Origin: Lutraria lutraria
Lineage: Eukaryota > Mollusca > Bivalvia > Venerida > Mactridae
DNA: 64,000 bases
Direction of reading: 5' to 3'
Assembly (NCBI GenBank): GCA_964023205.1
Contig: OZ026847.1
Location: forward strand, 12,531,182-12,595,181
The notes under the pieces are model-generated. The model ran no database searches and had not been told where the DNA came from. It saw only the letters and a list, made by a program, of their open reading frames with translations. Positions 21,555-34,913 of the stretch are shown one piece after another; position 1 is the stretch's first letter; each line of letters opens with the position of its first letter. The position numbers and the translations under genes are program-made.

Positions 21555-23765
21555 GGCTAACACTAGTCACTTTTAACAAGCATCACTATATGTTTCTTCG
21601 TCAATACCGTCTTGTTATATAGCCATGAACTGCTCTGAGAAGAATTAGTTTGAAACAACAATGGTTCTGCTACGAGTCAAACTTTAATTTCCGCCGTCCT
21701 GTGTCATTTATACCATGGTAATAAACAGGTTAATATGCAATGTATAAAACATTGTTATTGACAAAGATTCGTGTTGATAGGCAACACAACAATATAGTTT
21801 CTTTCCACGTGGTTTAATATCAATATTAAGTAAATTTACCTAAATTAACGAGGCGATACGAGCCGGCTTGTTGACCCAGAGTTAAACACATCGCTGTCTT
21901 CTAATAATTCCCGTCGTAATGACCGGTGGAACAAATCAGCTTCTGTATTTGTCACACAGTAAGTAAGTCAAACTTTATATATACCTTTATAAGTTAGGTC
22001 ATGTCCCAGCTATCACCCATCAATAAATGGGGTTTATTATTCTTATGGTATAATGTTATTGACGCCATCAAAGTTACCAAACAGGTATTAAACTATAATA
22101 TAAATTTGATATAATTTTGCTCAAGAATTAGGTAATATAATCGTCATGTGATAGAATAGACAAAACGTATCAATGTACATACAGCAATATTATTATTCGA
22201 TAATACAACGATGCCATGCTCAAAATCGTTAGTCAATTTAGGAAATGGGCGCCTTAGCGTGATACTAGTCTTTTGTGTTTTTACAATGTATCATTACGTG
22301 AATTAAACTAACATATTCTGCCACTAAAGAACACATACTGACAGAGATTAGATGGTTATATATTCAAAACCAAAATGGTATAATCTGACTCACAATATAT
22401 GTATATATTTATATCCATAAAACCTTGTTTTAAGCTTCTACTCAATCAAAATTTATTAGCATTTTCTCTTTTCATTCTTATTTCAGAATTGTTTGTTCTT
22501 TATTTCAGATTTTCATATTAGACACAGGCATACTTAATAGTTTTACAAAATTGCCCATAGATGGGATCGTGTATCCCAAAAACCAACGTTCCCAAACCAT
22601 GGCCTTACGTCAGTTAAACTGTATTTTGTACATTCAGAATGTCCTCAGCCAGTGATTGATTACTTGATAAAGTAAAGTAGCAGAATGTTCACTACACATA
22701 TAGAACTAACAGTTGCGTTTTTAATCACACTTTGTTATAATGTACCGGGTCTTCTAAGGTGTATGATCAATACGCATAATGTTCTCCATAACGGCCTCTT
22801 CTTGCCCATTTAGCATTTCCTTCATACAACAACATTAAGATAATAATCTCTCCACGACTGTAGCTCCAGAAACGACAACTCTTACCAACGACAAGTGACA
22901 AGTTGAAGAACACTTTAGACATGGTCTGCTTCCTTTAATATCCAACTGTGGAGTCACTGTTGTAAAATTGAATGCGTATTTTAATGCAGTTTGTGGTTAA
23001 GTTCAGACTTGTGTACTGGTTAGCTTTTATCTATATTAATCATACAAATGCAGATCCATTGGAAATTCCACAGACAAAGCCATGAAAGTCATTTAGAGAC
23101 TCACAGTTTGTTAACTGAAAAATCATTTAAGACACGTTGATAAATGTAAACGGAAATTCAGGACCGTGTACATACGACTTTGGTAAACCTCGATAGCATT
23201 TAACTCAGTAAAAACGAACGCCGCATTATGGCGACTAATCATTAAGCGAAAGGTCTTAGATATTTCAAAATAGATCATTGTAAATGTGATCATCTTAACA
23301 TTACCACTATTTTTTGGATCATAAAAGTGTACGTATTTTCGACTGAGGTTTTCCATAAGAGTTAAAGATTATTTAGGTACCAATGCACTTCAAATTCTTT
23401 GGTTAATTCACTTCGCACCGTCAAATACGCTGCAAACATATAACATTCTTTGTGTTGCCTCTCCTCTATGACACTGTAAGACATTTTAAAACTAGGATGG
23501 ATTAGATAAATTGGAATGTCTGGGCGATTGCTTCTAGACGTAACACTAAAACCACACATTAAGCACTCCCAATGTGTTGATTTACAATTTGTTATTGTCT
23601 AGATACGTGTTTTCAACATTATCACCAGAATACAAACAAAAACATATTTTCTAAAATTATCTACTTTTTCTAAAGAATCTTTCAATAAAGGACAATCCAG
23701 ACATTTATTCAACATGTACAATAGACACGTTTATTTTCGCTGGTTTAAAAATTCGCGTGCACGTT

Positions 23766-24530
23766 AAAAATTACCTCACCCTCCACTGTCGCTCTTACAT
23801 AGACACGTTAAGATAACCAGCTCGAAAATGAAAGTAGAACATATTTTTAGTTTTTTCAAACAAACAAGAGCTAAACTTACATTGAAATCCTGTTTTGCTT
23901 ATCTAAAATTGCTTTTCTCTTATGACTGACAAGCTTTCCGCTAACTACTAAGCTGAATACAGTAGAATTCCAACTTTTCACGTTTTGTACAGTGGTGGCT
24001 ATTGCGTTCGAACATTTGTCACGGTCATGTAACGACATCGTCAATTCGGCTAGTAGCGCATACCACGGTTTGTCTGGTTTCTTGCTTTTCAAGGTGGTAG
24101 TGGATAATCTAACGTTTTACACAAAAGACTGTCCCAAACTGAAATTTGATTTCGGAACCAAACTGAAGTGTGTGTAGATTGGAAAGGGACGACAACTCTG
24201 TGTAGAGATTGACCATTTACGTGACACTAGGCCACGGCGAACACGTTTTAAAATGTAAAAAAACATTTTCTCGAATGCAGCAGCCCCCGATACTAAAAAA
24301 ATTTGAAATCGTCGGAATTCACACTTGTATGGGCAAGTTTTTGTATGAGAACGATGTCGATAGAATAAAAATTATCTAATTGTGCATAGAAGCCAGAAAT
24401 TATGACGCAAGTGCAATATATAATTGAAAATCTAAAAATATGTTATACTTTCGTTTTCAAGCTGGTTATCTTTACTTTTCTACATGCATTGGTATCGGTA
24501 AGAGCGACCATGGTGGGTGGGGTAATTTTT
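23766..24530. mobile_element. 765-bp element with about 90-bp terminal inverted repeats
   Basis: The left end (23766-23850) and the reverse complement of the right end (about 24436-24530) align. They share the tips 'aaaaattacc', a 'gtcgctctta' block, 'aagataaccagct' and 'acatatttttag'. The interior has only short overlapping frames on both strands (23877-24177), so it is non-autonomous. The paralogous place in copy B (about 27835-28120) has about 285 bp of unit sequence instead. The insertion therefore came with, or was followed by, a local deletion, and no target-site duplication can be read. A 35-bp piece just inside the right TIR recurs inverted at about 26430-26465. Confidence 0.75.
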
Positions 24531-26424
24531 CCTAAACAAGTGTCTGTGATTTAATGAGGTGAGATTAAGCAACCAGCTCCCGGACTCTTTTGTTTCTCTT
24601 ACAGCAAGACATGCGCACAAAGTATACATTAAAGGGTTTAAGTTCATTCATCGCTCGATAGTTTTACATGAATCTAACATTTCATCAATATCAACGCGCA
24701 CATGAGACCTCAGAGGAAACTAAGCGCTATGAACTAACATAATCCAAATATACTTTTTTTTCCTTACCACTATGGGGTATCATCTTTATACGCTATTTCT
24801 CGTTATTGATCTATTTTGGAATTAATCATTCTTTTTTAGAGATCATTTTCGCCGAAAATGTCATAAGGAAAATTTTTCAGTAGAAGAACAAATACATGTA
24901 ATCTAAGATCTAAAGATACGTTATTAGTAATTTGTCTAGACAAGCCAAGTTCGCGGCACATTAAGTCAGAAGTCATTAATCCTGCAATGTTTTTTAAGTG
25001 ATTCATATGAAGACGATGGCAGTTATGTTCCGGACAATAGGATTAGTAGGTTCAATGGTTACGTGAATCCCTGAAAAAAAAAACATTACTGAAACTCATA
25101 TGTCTACACTAATGCGTACATGGTTAAACATTTACATGGATTGCTTCTGATGTTCCGAGAATAAGGATTATATAATATTGTTTCAAATGTAATTATATAA
25201 AAATAAGTGTCTACGGGATACTTTCAAGATATTTGTCTTGGTACCATATTTTTGGAGTATCATAAGCCAGACGGTACTAATTCAGAATAATTCGATGATG
25301 ACATTGCTAATATGGACTGTAAAAATAAAATAAATTATTAAACAGTGTTTTGTGAGGAGACACGACGCTAGATTTTGGTCAGCAATCTGTCGTTTTTGCA
25401 TCCTCGGTTCAGTATTCAGGAGATAATTGACGCAAAACCATTCCTTAAATGAGGCTCAAATCCCGATTGAACACGGACATCATGACAATGAAAGCGAGAA
25501 ACATATTTGACAACATATGTATAGAATATCTTAAACATTAAGAATGGCTATATTTTATGAATACAAAGATAAATTAAAGCAAACTTCAGACATAACAATA
25601 CATTTCTACTGTTTGACAGCTGTTTATATTTTTGCATTGCTGAAAAACAAAGTATATGCAAACACTTAACACTACTTTTAAGCCATAGTTACAACGTAAT
25701 TTCATGTTTTTCTAGGATTGTGGTATAAAGAGCCGTCTGGCATTTGAAAGATTGAGACTTGATTTGTTTTCTAAACGTTAGATGTGTTTCCTGTTATGTT
25801 ATGATCTTTATTCAACTTGTTGTTCAGTCTGACGCGTTCACCAAACATTTACTAATCGGCAGTATCAAACATTGCATCCATATTTGAATGGCATATAAAA
25901 ATGTCCCTGCGTGAATTGTGTATACAACAATGCTGCAAATCGTTTATAAATGCATATTTAATTGATGGCATTAGATTCAAAAAGTGGTTTTGTCTGCACG
26001 AAATCGATAACTAATTCCTAATTTGTGAAATTACTTGATGCTGTTCAGACGCATTTAGTTATTAGGCATATTTTGACCATTAATTGCCTATTAAATTTGA
26101 TTTATAAACGATTGTCTTCGACTGCAGGAGTATATATTTCTGACATGTTAAATTAATGATTATTGTTTGACAATGTACATAATCGAATATTTGATATTTA
26201 AAGCCAGACTCCAGGGGTGTTTGTGTCTTTTGTGTAATGAGGCCAACATATCCATCAATTGAGAATAATACGGGGAAAATGAAATATTAATAAGTCATTT
26301 AAGAAATTAAAGTGAACAGAACACCATTGTGCAATAATATCTCAAAATACCCTGAGCTTAAATTTCCTTATTTGGACGGTTAAATCAAACTTCACGTCAC
26401 TTTCAAACAATATCACATAAATAA

Positions 26425-26485
26425 CGTATAATTATGCACTTGCGTCATGATTTCTGGCTTCTATTAAATTGGAACTTCAAACAAT
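26425..26485 (-). repeat. Fragment related to the 765-bp TIR element
   Basis: 'gcacttgcgtcatgatttct' and flanking bases are the near-exact reverse complement of 24384-24420. Copies B and C lack this segment at the matching place, so it is a copy-A insertion of about 60 bp, probably a remnant of a second element from the same family. Confidence 0.6.
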
Positions 26486-28487
26486 TTTACATCAATATAT
26501 ACACCATTCATAGAAACGATAACAACTTTTTAAAAATTTGAAACAAAATAAAACAGCTAACATGACTCCCACCAATCCCAAGCTGGGCAAAACGTACATC
26601 CTACACGATATTCTGTGTCTCACAATAATGTACTTCTTCCTTTGTAAGATCCAATAGTCTTCTTTTACAGCGCAGTTGACCTCATGCCATATCCATTTGA
26701 TATATTGTTAGGGTTAATGAGAAAATAAAAGTTTATCGTGTTTAACAGACATTCTAGGAAAGTTTTCGTCTATCTAAAACGCTCTGATTAAAACCAAAAG
26801 GTCTGCGTGACACGGGGACTAAATATTATTTGCAGACTCTTCGATACTTACACACCTGTGTAATTTCTAATTGTTATTATGAGGAATGACATAAAAACAG
26901 CAACAAAAAAACTCAATTGTTAGATCAATTTAGACAACTGTTTTAGGAACCTTGGTGAAGAAAGAAGAAAATATAATTGGAAATACATGTACATTAATTT
27001 GGCTTGTACAAAGTACATCATATGTTTTTTAAATAACATAATTAGATACGTCATGTCGAAAAAGCAAAAGACGACGAACTTGTAATTCCAAATAATACTA
27101 TTAATATGATTAAATTTTAATTAAAAAAAAACAGTTGGTTGATGTAAGCGATATTTGCATATCACGGTAATTCTTGACCGTGTACATGCGAATAGCGCTG
27201 TCAACAAACTAAAACATTGTCAGAAAGACTTCAGTAAAACCCCGATTAGCATTTTACTCAGTAATAACGAACGCCGCATTATGACGACTAATCATTAAGT
27301 GAAAGGTCTCAGATATTTCCAAAATGATCTTTGTAAATGTGATCATCTATCAATACCACTATTTTTCGGATCATGAACATGTTCGTACTTTCGACTGAGG
27401 TTTTCCATAATATAAGAATTAAACATCATTCAGGGTCCACTGCACTTCAGATTCTATGGTTAATTCACAACGTATTGCCAAATACACTGCAAACATATAA
27501 CATTCTCTGTGCTGACTCTCCTCTATGACACTGTAAGACATTTTAAGCTAGGATGGATTAGATGAATGGGAATGTCTGGGCGATAGCTTCTAAATGAATC
27601 ACTAAAACCATACATTACGCACTCCCAAGGTGTTGATTTTCAATTTGTTATTGTCTAGATACGTGTTTGAACATTATCACCAGATGACCACAGAATGCAA
27701 CCAAATACATATTTTATAAAATTATCTTCATTTTCTAAAGAATCTTTCAATTAAGGACAATTCAGACGTTTATTTAGCATGTACCATAGACACGTTTTTT
27801 TCGCTGGTTTAAAATATCGCGCGAACGTTAAAAAACGTTTCGGTCTCTTCAGACGAAATTCTTGAAATTTTGTCTTGCGCAAATAGTAATGATTCCATAG
27901 AAACGGTAGATAGAATTGTAATTTACTAAAAGCAATTTTGTAGTTCTGAAAATTCAAAACATTCCGAAAAATGTTTATGCCAAAGGATGAAAGAATGCAG
28001 TAATAATTAGTTGACGTGGGCGAATTAGTTCCATTTTTTTGTAAAACAATTTTTATCTCAAATTATAAGGATTTTTTAATTTGTATGCAAATATAAGGCA
28101 TTAGTTCAGTATTATGCAATTTAATGAGGCGAGTTTAAGCAACGAGATTTGCGATGACACGCTCAACTCCACTCTTGCAGCAAGACAAGCACACAGTATA
28201 GATTAAACGGTTAAAGTAAGTTCTGCAAACATCGCCCGATTGTTTTACAAGAATCTAACTTTTCGACAGTATCAACACGCAAATGGGACCTTAGAGGAGA
28301 CTAAGCGATATGAACTAACATTATCCAAATATACTTTCTTTTCTTTAACACTATGGGGTATTGTCTTTAAACGCTGTTCTTCTTCGTCCGTCTACTTTGG
28401 AACTTCAAATTCCACAAGGACGACTTATAACTTGTTAGGATAGCAGAGCGAATACAGGTAGCTTAACATCTTTGCGTACTAGGTTTA

Positions 28488-28507
28488 CTAGACATAATTA
28501 TGTCTAG
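28488..28507. other. Perfect 20-bp palindrome
   Basis: 'ctagacataattatgtctag' equals its own reverse complement. The matching places in copies A and C read differently, so it arose by a few substitutions in copy B. It may be chance. Confidence 0.7.
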
Positions 28508-30212
28508 ACACGCCATGTACACGACACATTTAGTCAGGCGTTATTCGCCCCGCAACGCCTTTTAAGTGATTCATATGAAGAAAATGGCAGTTATGTTCCG
28601 GATAATAAGATTAGTAGGTTCAAGGATTACATGAAGTAAATCCCTGAAGAAAACCTTAACTGATACTCATATGTCTATACTAATGCGTGTATCTTTGAAC
28701 ATTTACATGAATTGCTTCTGATGTACCGAGCATAAGGATAACTAGTAATATATAATATTGTTTCGAATGTAATTATATAAAAATAATTGTCTACGGGATA
28801 CCTCCCGGATATTTATCTTGGTACCATATTTCTTGAGTATCATAAGCCAGACGGTACTAATTCAGAATAATTCGATGATGAAATTGCTAATATGGTCTGT
28901 GAAATATAATAAAGTTAACAGGGATATATCGTTGTTGCAACCTCAGTTCTGTATATAGGCGATATTGGTGAAAATCATTCTTTAAATGGGGCTCAAATTC
29001 AGCTCAAAATACTGGAAGCATTAGAGAAGTGACTTTGTTGGTATAGAATCATTATAAAGGATAAACCCGGAGATATTTATGAATACAAGGATAAATTAAA
29101 CCTAAAATCAAACACGATAATACATACTGTTTTGCATAGCTAGAATCGTAGTAACAGTTATCACTTAACACAAATTTCAAGCCATAGTTACAACGTAAGT
29201 TCGCGTTTTCGTGATTGTTGTGATGAAAGGGGAGAGATATGTATATACAATGTATCATTATTAAAGATTTGTTCGCTTAAATAGGATTAAACATTACACT
29301 TTGTGCGTCTCCGCGGTTTTGTAATTACTAGCTCTTCCCGAAGTGAGTTCTAATTCCACAAGAGGCGAAACACATTTTCACGTGAAGAAGATATCCAAAC
29401 TAGCTTCCGTAGGTTCGGTAGTTCTTCCCTTAGGCTAATGTACGCACGAGTTCTTCCTCTATCGTTGAAGTTAGAAAAGTCGCCGAATGACCACAGATTT
29501 TAAGCTATGAACAAAACCATGACACCACAAAAATACGCTGTATTCGTATACAGAGCCGTCTGACATTAGAAAGAGTGAGACTTGATTTATTTTCAAAACG
29601 TTCTATCTTTCGTGTTATAATCTTTATTCAACTTGTTTTATTGTGTCTTTATTTGAATGACAAACAAAATGTGACTGCGTATATTTTGCCTTCATCAATA
29701 CAGCAAGTCGTTTATAATTGTATGTTTAATTAATGACTTTAGATTTAAAAAGTAGCTTTATCTGCACGACAACGAAAAGTAATTCATAATTTGCGAAACT
29801 ACTTGATACTGTTCAGACACATTTAGTAGTTGGACATATTTGGACCATTAATTGCCTATTAAATTTGATTTATAAACAATTTTCTTCGACTGCAGGAGGC
29901 TATATTTCAGACAAGTAAATCAATGATTATTGTTTGACAATGTACTCAATAAAAAACTTGCTATTAAAGCCAGACTCCTGGAGTGTTTATTTCTTTTGTG
30001 TTATGAGGCTCACATATCCATGAATTGATACTAAAGAGGAAATATTAGTTAATCAATTTAGAGAAGTGGATATAGCTGAGTGCAAGAATTCTATCAAATA
30101 GCGTGAGTTTAAATTTCCTTATTCGGACATTTAATTCAAACACCTGAATGTACATTAACACTCACGACATCATAGAAAAGATACGTTAACTTTTCAATGG
30201 TTGTAAAAATAT

Positions 30213-30289
30213 CAATCGGGCATATTTCCTGTTCGGGAAGCAATGGGATTCTCCTTCAGTGCTTCCCGATCAGGAAGTATGCCCGACTG
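30213..30289. mobile_element. 77-bp hairpin insertion with 5-bp target-site duplication
   Basis: Two 30-bp arms (30213-30242 and 30260-30289) are inverted copies with 27 of 30 positions matching, around a 17-bp loop. The pentamer 'aatat' occurs directly on both sides (30208-30212 and 30290-30294). Copy C has the uninterrupted site 'aacaatatgaagcaac' near 38565. Arms are GC-rich compared with the surroundings. This is the signature of a very small snap-back or MITE-like transposon. The tips read 'ca(a/g)tcgggcata'. Confidence 0.8.
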
Positions 30290-32171
30290 AATATGAAGCA
30301 ACTAACACGACTCCCACCAATCCCTGCCTATGCTCCAGACAAATTATATCCTACATAATAATCTGTGTCTCTCTATCTTTTTCTACCATTGAAAAATGTC
30401 TTCTCTGACTATGCGGTTGACCACATCCCATGACCATATGATATAATGTAAAGTTTAATGAGAAACTGAAAGTTTATGGCGTTTAACAGACGTCATACGA
30501 AAGTTTTCTTCTATTTAAGGAGCTTTGATTAAAAACCAACATGTCTGCGTAACATGAGACCAAAGATTATTCGCAGACGCAACGATCGTTACACACCTGT
30601 GTAATTTCTGATTGTTGTTTAATTAAACATTTTGATTCGAAGTAACAACACTCATCTGTCAGATCAAGTTAAGTAATTATTACAGGAATCTTGCTGATAA
30701 GACTACATTGGAATATACATTTATTTTGAGTTGTACAAAGTATATCACCAGTACAAAATGTATTTAAAAAACATAATATTATATACAAGGTCACATCGAA
30801 TTGTTTACAACTGCAAAATGTTTATGATCAGATCAATAATTTATTGTATCAATTAAGAGGATGAAAGTATAAGAATAAACACTTAGTAACGGGATGAAAG
30901 AGGAGGCCTCGTGATTCTGAATGCCAGTATTTGGCGTAATGTAAATCTTCAATAATGAAGACGCTACAATATATTACCACTGTGCATGTTTAAAGCCAGG
31001 GGTTGATTAATTGGTGTTCACTATGCTGATGCATACAGGGAATTGGAGCGATATATTGTCCAAGAAAGGAGCATACACCATTGTCTTCCGAAAATTAGTC
31101 GAAGTTCATATCTAGAATATTTCGAATTCTTAGACGAAATAATGACGACGACATTTTTAATTTGCATATTTTACCATTTCTCAACCTCAGCGTCAATTGA
31201 AAGGGAAGAATCATAAACATGTATATACACTGCCCAACTTTTGTACACAGTTAACATGTTGTTTGATATATTTTTGTGAGCAAGACTCTCACTAGTCTTA
31301 CTGTCAATTGTATGCCTAAACTATCATGTCGTGTAGTATACGCCACTGCCAAGAATAATTTTATTAGTAGTGCCATATAAAATGTATGCATGTATCTATT
31401 CATGTAGGTGACCGGTTATAAAAGTCGAGCGTCTATTTATCTGATTGATCACGTGAATAATGACTTTCAAATTCTAATAGAAAAGGCAGTCAAGGTACAA
31501 AAATGTAATTGATGCACCAAACTAATGTTTTACCACCATGCAATTACATTACATGTAATTAATAAGCAAACTGTATGAACTAGGTCGGTTGCATGTTGTG
31601 CAAATTGTACTTACAGTTTATTTGATTTGAAATGGCTATGACAGTATAAGAACATGATGTGTTATGGTTTCAGGTGACGGACTATTCTTTGTAAATCTAG
31701 GAAGTTATCTGACTTAGGCGAAGTGATGAATTATTAATTTACTTTCTGGCTGACTTGGAAACATTTCAGAAGAAATGTTGTTCCGTAGTCTTTATATTTT
31801 GTATTGAATCGGAGATTAGACTTATGTACGTGTAGTTGTATCAGCTGTCATTAGCTCATTAGTTTGATAATAAGGTAGGAAATAGCATGCCAGTCAGGGC
31901 AACGAACGGTAGGATGTGGTGACCCATAAAATTATGATGTTTCTATTATGTGTTATGTTACAACAGGCTTATATATGACGGAAAAACTAGCCACTTATAG
32001 CATAAACCACTTCATGTTTCTTCGTCAATACCGTCTTGTTATATAGCCATGAACTGCTCTGAGAAGAATTAATTGAAAACAGCAATGGTACGGCTAAGAT
32101 AATTTAGGACGAATCCAAGCATAATTTCCTGCCTCCTGTATCATTTAAACCTAAGTAATAAGTAGGTTATG

Positions 32172-32620
32172 TGATGCTCAGATGAAATAAAATAGTATTA
32201 CAATCTGGGTCACGGAGACTTAGCTGAATATTTATGTAAACAAACAGTTGGAACCTATGCCAAGTCAGCATGATTATTATGTTGTATGGGTCCAAGTGTT
32301 GTACTAAGGCATATTAATTATTAACGCGGTGTATTTTAGTTGAGAGTTGATTTTAAAAGAGCCGTTTTTGTGTATTTGTAGCCTTTTGATTTATATTTTC
32401 TTTGGTTGTATGTTGGTCTAGGCAGTCATCGTATGTTTATGAGTATCATGTCTAATTGTATATATTTGTATGTACCATGTCAACATATATCGATTTTACT
32501 TTCTATATCGCTGTTATAAGCTTGTAAAATATTTCTCGAAAAGTCGAGTCTGATAATAAAACATATTCGAAATTAACAGTTTCTTGTGATAATTTGTAGC
32601 TGGTGGCTTTTATCGGTGAA
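32172..32620. other. Copy-C insertion of about 450 bp in module P
   Basis: Copy A runs almost directly from 'aggtta' to 'aaacattgttattgac' (about 21728-21763). Copy C has about 450 bp between the same anchors. The insert ends with an 'aataaaac' polyadenylation-like word near 32554. A solo LTR was considered, but no convincing TG...CA ends with a duplication were found. Confidence 0.5.
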
Positions 32621-32995
32621 ACATTGTAATTGACAAAACTTCGACAAAATAGGCAACACAACAATATATTTTCCACATGGCTTAATATTAATTAAATCTA
32701 CTTAAATTGACGAGATGGTGCTATCAGCTGGCTTGTTGACGCAGAGATAAACACATCGCTGTCTTCCATTAATTCCCTTCGTAATGACCAGTGGAACAAA
32801 TTAATTTCTGTATTTGTCATAAAGTAACTCAACTGTTACCCATTTTGGTATATATTTGTCAATAAACGGGTTTCATTATTCTTATGGTACAATGATTGTA
32901 ATTTTGACGAACAAGCTTTAAACTATAATATCAAGTTGATGATCTTTGTGTTACAGAATACGTGAATCCGCAAGTGTCAATGTACATTATATAAA

Positions 32996-33107
32996 TATTA
33001 CATGTCTGACAGGGTGACAGTAAATTTGTCAGCTTGAGTAAATACTGTTAGGCGAGGCAATATTTTCGAAAGTTGACAATTTACTGTCACCCTTCAGACA
33101 TGTAATA
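32996..33107. mobile_element. 112-bp fold-back element
   Basis: 'tattacatgtctga' begins the left arm (32996-33032). Its inverted partner ends the right arm (33073-33107). The shared core is 'gggtgacagtaaatt', with only a few single-base differences over about 33 bp. The loop is about 40 bp. It lies at the edge of a larger copy-C insertion that runs to about 33360, since copy A passes straight from 'caatgtacat' to the later flank. It may be one arm structure of that larger insertion. Confidence 0.7.
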
Positions 33108-34913
33108 AATTAAATTATGTATTGTATTATACCGAAAAATATTTCAAATCATTATAGATAATTTAGTAGTCTGTTTACTTTGGAAATGCGAAAATAGGTA
33201 ATGCGCATGTGTGAATAGTACAGTATAATTTTCGAACATTCCGTACCTATGGTAGCGGGCGACAGTATTTTTCAGACAGTATTTTTTTCCCGTTGGCTCT
33301 GACAGTACTTATGTGTCACGGTGGCCTATCGAAGATTTGCATTGTAAATGAAATTGAGGTATAATAAACAGGAATATCATTCTTCGAAATACAGTCATAC
33401 CATGTTCTATTTCTTTAGTGATTTTATGAGATATGTCTTAGCGTGATAAAGGTCTTTTCGTGGTTTTTACTATGTGTTATCACGTAATTTAACTTACATT
33501 GTGCCAATAAAGGACACAGATTGATAAAAATCGGATGGTTATATATTCAAAACAAAAGAAGACCTACAACGTCGGTATATGATGCTATCCCTAAAGCCTT
33601 TTTTGTTTAAATTTCCACACAATCAAAACACCCCCATCCTTAAAGCTATTGTCAGTGATTTTGAAAATTCTCTTTTCGTTCTAATTTAAGCTTTAAGATT
33701 TCATTTTCGATATAGGCCAACTTAAAATGCTTACAAAATTGCCTACCTAATTATCATCTGTTGAAAGTTGGGGTCGCGTGTCCGCAAACTAGCATTTCTA
33801 AACTATGGCATTGTATCAATAAAACTGTATTAAGGGCATTCAGAATATGTTTGAGTACTTGATAAAGTAAAGTAGCAGAATGCTCACTAAATATATAAAA
33901 CTAACAGCTGCGTTTTCAAGTATGCTTTCACATATATTGCACCGGGCCCTTATGAGTCTAAGGTTTTCTAAGTGATAGATAAAGTCTTTACACTCGATAA
34001 ATACGCATAATGTTCTCCATCTCGGCCTCACCAATTTACCAATTCCTTTCAAGCAACGACATAGATTCATAGAAAGATTCATTTCAGTTTTGGCAATACA
34101 TGCATGATACATGGTGAAATACCCAAAATCTAAGAAAACACTCATTAAGATATAGTTTAGAAAAAAAACATGCCATGTACACCAGTACCTGGGTAAACAC
34201 AAAACGAGTAGGCACTTATTCCGTTGTGCAACCTTCGTTATGTTCTCACCTCGATTGTAATGTTGTACCTTCAAGAAGAACTCTTATCAATGACAAATAC
34301 AACAATAGACACCGTCTGCTTCCTTTAATATCCTATTGTGGAGACACTATTGCAAAATTTAATTCGTCTTTAAATGCAGTCAAATAGATGTTTCCATTTT
34401 GGGATAAGGTCAGACTTGTGTACTGGTTAGTTTTTATCTATATTAATCATACAAATACAAATCCATCGGAAATTCCACAGACACAGTAGTCAGGAAAGCC
34501 ATTTAAAGACTTAAATTTTGTTAATTAAAATATCATCCAAGACCCGGGTTAAGCGATATTTGCATATTTCGGAAATTCGCCACCGTGTACATCTGAGTAT
34601 AGCGCAGTCAACTAATTAAAACTGAAAATTCAGAAAAAAATCAGTACAATTTAACATTCTTTCGGATCCAACAAGTCTCAAAAGCTTAGTTTAACCGCGC
34701 TTCCAAATTCTATGGATAAATCACTACGCATCGCCAAATACACTACAAGCATATAACATTCTCTTAACCGTCTCTCTGACACTGCAAGACATTTTTAAGG
34801 TAGGATGGAATGGACGAATGAAATTGTTCCAGTATAAAAGTGGGGAAAGCTTATAGACGCACCAACTAAACTGCACATTACGCACTCCCGAGGTGTTGAT
34901 TTTCATTTTTCTA

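Larger units (their letters stand above)
21555..27075 (+). repeat. Tandem block copy A (modules P and Q, stub of R)
   Basis: Module P (about 21555-23100) matches copy C at 31980-34530; for example, a 58-bp block at 21590-21647 is identical to 32014-32071. Module Q (about 23100-26970) matches copy B and copy C. One anchor is 'cgaacgccgcattatg' at 23215-23230 versus 27268-27283. Another is a 41-bp block at 25261-25301 identical to 28841-28881. Similarity to R fades out near 27075. Copy A carries a private 765-bp TIR element. It lacks about 300 bp between the positions matching 29225 and 29540 that copies B and C share. No conserved reading frame survives across the copies. Confidence 0.85.
27076..31975 (+). 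repeat. Tandem block copy B (modules Q and R)
   Basis: Copy B starts directly in module Q near 27130 ('gatgtaagcgatatttgcat') and has no module P. It runs through R to about 31975. The R match to copy C includes a 44-bp identical block, 30971-31014 versus 39851-39894, and a long similar stretch at 31583-31940 versus 40591-40960. B and C share about 300 bp (around 29225-29540) that A lacks, which suggests B and C are the closer pair. It carries a private 77-bp hairpin element. Confidence 0.85.

Noticed and set aside
32172..32620. Solo LTR
   Set aside because: A polyadenylation-like word is present, but no TG...CA ends with a matching target duplication could be found.
33840..34274. 144-codon minus-strand ORF in copy C
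   Set aside because: The paralogous part of copy A (about 22650-22900) does not keep the frame open, and the residue mix is Cys/Leu/Ile-rich with no domain. One or two chance ORFs of this size are expected in AT-rich DNA of this length.
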